From [Ruminococcus] torques ATCC 27756 (GTDB lineage: Bacteria > Bacillota > Clostridia > Lachnospirales > Lachnospiraceae), in NCBI RefSeq assembly GCF_000153925.1, contig NZ_DS264376.1, forward strand, positions 49,539-113,538: DNA of 64,000 nt, in the 5' to 3' direction. Below are positions 61,208-64,000 of the stretch, piece after piece (within the stretch, counting starts at the first letter, position 1; each line of letters opens with the position of its first letter). The notes beneath the pieces were generated by a model. It saw only the letters and a program-made list of their open reading frames with translations. It searched no databases and was not told the origin of the DNA. A program made the position numbers and the translations under genes.

Positions 61208-62635
61208 ATGATGATGTTTGTTATTTTTTTGATCGTGAATGTAGGTACAATCGGTATTTTTTACGGTGTTTACGGAACGAAACGTAAGTATGAGGAAGGG
61301 ATGCTTATGGGAGTGCATTTGCCGGGTTCGGCGGCTGAAAGCGAAGAAGTAAAAATGCTTATGAAAAAATACCGTACATGGACAAAATGGTTTTATACTT
61401 TGAACTTGCTGGCAGGAATTGCGGTATGCGGATTTTGCTTCTGGTATATTTCGGTCTTTATGATCGTGTGGAGTATATGGCTTGTGGAGGTGTGCATCGG
61501 AGCGATTCTTCTATTATATAGAACGCACAGAAAACTGTATGATCTGAAGATGAAAAACGGTTGGATCGGGAGTAATGGAAGCAAGATTATGACTGCGGAT
61601 TCGGCAGTTGATGCAACAGTGTCTGCACAATCGGAGAAAATGGGAATGTCTCCGTTGTGGCATATTTTGTTTTGCGGATTGATCGTCCTGCCATGTTTAT
61701 TACCGCAAGTGAGACTATATTTAAAAGAGTCGGAAGATGGATGGATCTTATTTTTGTGCGGATTTGCAGTTAATCTTGTGTTTGCTGCTGTACATGCGGT
61801 TATATTGCGAACGCGCAATACGGTGTACAGTGAAGATGTTAAGATGAATCTGGCGGTGAACCGGTTGCAGAAAAATGTTTGGTCATGGTCACTGATAGCC
61901 GGAAGTCTTTTTAATACCGGAGCGTATCTTTGGGTAACATATTTTATGGATGAGAAGATGTGGATCGGATCAGAAGTATATATTGTATACATTATACTTG
62001 AAAGTGTTCCGATTTTCATTTTTATGAGCGGAGTATTTTATATAAAGAAAAAAAGAAACCGGATTCTGCAGAATAATGAAACTTTGCATTATGTTGATGA
62101 TGATATTTATTGGAAAAACGGATGGTACAGTAATCCGAATGATAAACGGCTGATCGTGCAGGATTGGGCGTGTTCTTTTAACTATACGACGAATATGGCG
62201 CGTCCGGCAGGGAAAATTTCGTTTGCGGCAGGGATAGTCATTACGATAGTATGTCTTCTGTGGGTGTGTGTGCTGATGTTTCGGATTGATTTTACTCCGA
62301 TAAAAGTTTCTGTCGGATCTGATAAAATCGAGATTACATCCGGCTATTCCGATATGGAAATTGATATTGATGAAGTGCAAAGCGCAGAACTTTTACCAAA
62401 GCTTCCGAATGATGAATACAAACGAGTAAATGGATCTGATGATGGTCAAAAGAAAATCGGGAAATTCAGAGGAAAGAAGACTGGAAAATGCAGAATGTAT
62501 ATTTATGTAGAGTGTACACCGATTTTGCAGATAAATACTTCAGATGAAATCATATTTATTAATAGTAAAGAAAAGGGCGCGGCAGAGAAATGGTATGAGA
62601 AGATTGTACAAGAAAAAAACAGAGTGCACTCTTGA
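61208..62635 (+). CDS. DUF5808 / PH-like membrane protein
   Basis: 475 residues, about nine membrane segments (first at 3-20), ending in an extracellular or cytosolic beta-rich domain (about 345-470) of bacterial PH type. The DUF5808 core is DDIYWKNGWYSNPNDKRLIVQD (about 291-312) and NMARPAGKIS. Related proteins in Bacillus and clostridia lie by GntR regulators of the YtrA type. No known enzymatic motif. The start ATGATG at 61208 follows GGAGGGATGACAG. Confidence 0.7.
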   Translation: MMMFVIFLIVNVGTIGIFYGVYGTKRKYEEGMLMGVHLPGSAAESEEVKMLMKKYRTWTKWFYTLNLLAGIAVCGFCFWYISVFMIVWSIWLVEVCIGAILLLYRTHRKLYDLKMKNGWIGSNGSKIMTADSAVDATVSAQSEKMGMSPLWHILFCGLIVLPCLLPQVRLYLKESEDGWILFLCGFAVNLVFAAVHAVILRTRNTVYSEDVKMNLAVNRLQKNVWSWSLIAGSLFNTGAYLWVTYFMDEKMWIGSEVYIVYIILESVPIFIFMSGVFYIKKKRNRILQNNETLHYVDDDIYWKNGWYSNPNDKRLIVQDWACSFNYTTNMARPAGKISFAAGIVITIVCLLWVCVLMFRIDFTPIKVSVGSDKIEITSGYSDMEIDIDEVQSAELLPKLPNDEYKRVNGSDDGQKKIGKFRGKKTGKCRMYIYVECTPILQINTSDEIIFINSKEKGAAEKWYEKIVQEKNRVHS

Positions 62636-62660
62636 TTTTTAAAAACGGCGGTATTATAAT
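62632..62660 (+). promoter_or_regulatory. Promoter of ilvE
   Basis: TTGATT (62632-62637), 17-base spacer, TATAAT (62655-62660), overlapping the last codon of the previous gene. Strong consensus match; no T-box or leader peptide is seen in the short 56-base leader. Confidence 0.85.
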
Positions 62661-62715
62661 GTCTTAAAGAAAGAAGTGATTGTTTTCTAAAATGGAGGAA
62701 TGGAGGCGCTTTATT

Positions 62716-63741
62716 ATGGAAAAGAAAAATCTTGACTGGGCAAATATAGGATTTGAATATGTACAGACAGATAAGAGATATGTTGCAAATTATAAAGACG
62801 GAAAATGGGATGAGGGAACGCTTACAGAGGATGCTAACATTGTAATGAATGAATGTGCCGGAGTGCTTCAATATGCACAGACTGTATTTGAGGGAATGAA
62901 AGCGTATACGACAGAAGATGGACGTATCGTTACCTTTCGCCCGGATCTGAATGCGGCGCGCATGGTGGATTCGGCAAAACGTTTGGAAATGCCGGTCTTT
63001 CCGGAAGACCGATTTGTTGATGCAATCGTGCAGACGGTTCAGGCAAATGCCGCTTATGTTCCGCCTTATGGTTCAGGCGCTTCATTATATATCAGACCAT
63101 ATATGTTTGGGATTAATCCTGTAATCGGAGTAAAGCCTGCAGATGAATATCAGTTCAGAGTGTTTACAACACCTGTAGGTCCGTATTTTAAAGGTGGTGC
63201 AAAACCGATTACGATCTGTGTATCTGATTTTGACCGGGCAGCTCCTCACGGAACGGGGCATATTAAGGCGGGGCTTAATTATGCAATGAGTCTTCATGCG
63301 ATTGTTACGGCTCATGCAAACGGATTTGATGAAAACATGTATCTTGATTCGGCAACGAGAACAAAAGTGGAAGAAACGGGAGGCGCAAACTTTATTTTCG
63401 TAACAAAAGATAATAAAATTGTAACACCTCATTCAGATACGATTCTTCCGTCTATTACAAGAAGATCTATTATGTATGTAGCAGAACATTATCTTGGTCT
63501 TGAAGTGGAAGAAAGAGACGTTTATTTTGATGAAGTAAAAGATTTTGCAGAGTGTGGTCTGTGCGGAACGGCAGCAGTAATTTCGCCTGTCGGAAAAGTG
63601 GTAGATCATGGTAACGAAATCTGTTTCCCAAGCGGAATGGAGAAAATGGGACCAATCACACAGAAATTGTATGAGACGTTGACAGGAATCCAGATGGGAC
63701 ATATCGAGGCACCGGAAGGATGGCTGAAAGTAATCGAATGA
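62716..63741 (+). CDS. ilvE: Branched-chain amino acid aminotransferase
   Basis: 341-residue class IV aminotransferase; transfers amino groups between Leu/Ile/Val and 2-oxoglutarate. PLP lysine K184 in GHIKAGLNYA, KVEETGGANF and the phosphate-binding loop PSITRRS; the overall length and opening ANIGFEYVQTDKRYVA match the eukaryote-like BCAT branch common in Firmicutes. ATG 62716 follows GGAGG nine bases away; the earlier in-frame ATGs are inside or before that site. Confidence 0.95.
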   Translation: MEKKNLDWANIGFEYVQTDKRYVANYKDGKWDEGTLTEDANIVMNECAGVLQYAQTVFEGMKAYTTEDGRIVTFRPDLNAARMVDSAKRLEMPVFPEDRFVDAIVQTVQANAAYVPPYGSGASLYIRPYMFGINPVIGVKPADEYQFRVFTTPVGPYFKGGAKPITICVSDFDRAAPHGTGHIKAGLNYAMSLHAIVTAHANGFDENMYLDSATRTKVEETGGANFIFVTKDNKIVTPHSDTILPSITRRSIMYVAEHYLGLEVEERDVYFDEVKDFAECGLCGTAAVISPVGKVVDHGNEICFPSGMEKMGPITQKLYETLTGIQMGHIEAPEGWLKVIE

Positions 63742-63824
63742 CAGAAAGTGCAGTATAAAAAGCAATTTGAAAATAGTATAGAAGACAGTATAAAGAAAAG
63801 TAATATAAGTAATGATTGAAATAT

Positions 63825-63868
63825 AAAAACAGTTCCGCGACCGGGAATCCCTGAAGCGGGCTGTTTTT
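63825..63868 (+). terminator. Terminator after ilvE
   Basis: AAAAACAG-TT-CCGC (63825-63838) pairs with GCGG-G-CTGTTTTT (63856-63868), T-run at the end. Confidence 0.8.
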
Positions 63869-63874
63869 ATGCTA

Positions 63875-63894
63875 TAGGAAATTTCGATTTCCTA
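63875..63894. other. TTCG-loop hairpin
   Basis: TAGGAAAT-TTCG-ATTTCCTA, a perfect eight-pair stem with a TTCG tetraloop directly before repeat copy C. Confidence 0.5.
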
Positions 63895-63902
63895 CAGAAC
63901 AA

Positions 63903-63978
63903 AACCCTCCGGGCTCGTCCGAGAACTTGGTAACTGCTTATAATTCCAGAAGATGCCTTTTGGCACTTCCGGTGATTC
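63903..63978 (+). repeat. Dispersed ~85-base structured repeat, copy C
   Basis: The 3' half (CTTGG, CTGCTTATAATTCC, GATGCCTTTTGGCACTTCCGGTGATTC) aligns with copies A and B; the 5' half is more diverged. Internal TGCC-AAAA-GGCA-type pairing as in copy A. The window ends soon after, so flanking context is incomplete. Confidence 0.7.
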
Positions 63979-64000
63979 GCTTGTTTTTAGGGCAGCAGCT

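Noticed and set aside
40941..63978. CRISPR array from the three ~85-base repeats
   Set aside because: Copies are 2.7 and 20 kb apart, in both orientations, with no spacers or cas genes.
1..64000. tRNA or rRNA genes
   Set aside because: I looked for T-loop-like GGTTCRA patterns and anticodon stems in intergenic parts and saw none; the only matches were inside coding genes.

Overview
The window reads as chromosome of a strictly anaerobic, low-to-mid GC Firmicute, most likely a gut Lachnospiraceae (the Mediterraneibacter/Ruminococcus/Dorea neighbourhood is plausible, but no 16S or marker is present to fix it). The grounds are pyruvate formate-lyase with its activase, an IreB-RuvX-DUF1292 block, RNase J, a DUF4317 protein, EFR1-type ferredoxin, heterodimeric ABC exporters under MarR control and a very large gut-type surface glycosidase. 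Genes are densely packed, mostly on the + strand, with AGGAGG-like ribosome sites and many clear rho-independent terminators. No tRNA, rRNA, CRISPR array, transposase, prophage or replication origin was found.

Layout. 1-5.1 kb: end of a Na/phosphate transporter, a small membrane protein, inorganic pyrophosphatase, a phasin-like/UbiB-kinase pair, undecaprenol kinase-type DgkA, SseB and an acetyltransferase. 5.2-9.9 kb: a Bce-type peptide-sensing and resistance module (regulator, intramembrane-type kinase, ATPase, permease). 10-15 kb: a branched-chain amino-acid type ABC transporter (LivH, M, G, F) with no binding protein, bracketed by two divergent cytidylate-kinase-like proteins. 15-17.6 kb: a GNAT enzyme and a MarR-MATE efflux operon with a visible operator. 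17.9-21.1 kb: pflB-pflA. 21-29 kb: a second MATE pump, DUF4317, and a MarR-ABC-ABC exporter operon. 29-33 kb: LysR, NmrA-like reductase and an old-yellow-enzyme type Fe-S flavoprotein. 33-35.7 kb: molybdenum cofactor genes including a MoaC-MogA fusion. 35.7-48.3 kb: a housekeeping run (GH25 lipoprotein, prmA, rsmE, cysteine desulfurase, thiI, mtaB, ireB, ruvX, Fur, RNase J, trmR, trhP) dominated by RNA modification. 48.5-54.6 kb: a 2022-residue secreted GH84 hexosaminidase. 54.8-62.6 kb: cell-envelope genes (EFR1 ferredoxin, zinc-ribbon/YARHG protein, amidase lipoprotein, serine-hydrolase lipoprotein, DUF4234, DUF2752, DUF5808). 62.7-63.7 kb: branched-chain aminotransferase.

How it fits together. 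Energy metabolism is fermentative (PFL). Several self-contained defence modules against peptides and small toxic molecules (Bce, two MATE pumps, heterodimeric ABC exporter) each carry their own sensor or MarR regulator. tRNA wobble and neighbouring modifications are unusually well represented (ThiI with its sulfur donor, MtaB, TrmR with TrhP). The GH84 enzyme points to host glycan foraging.

The least explained signals are non-coding: a structured repeat of about 85 bases present three times (40.94, 43.59 and 63.90 kb), a second repeat family (20.13 and 55.66 kb), leader hairpins before pflB, and several promoter-embedded palindromes, one of them (61.1 kb) with no regulator gene beside it. I did not find a clearly new multi-gene system; the repeat family, the binding-protein-less Liv operon with kinase-like partners and the phasin/UbiB pair are the best leads.
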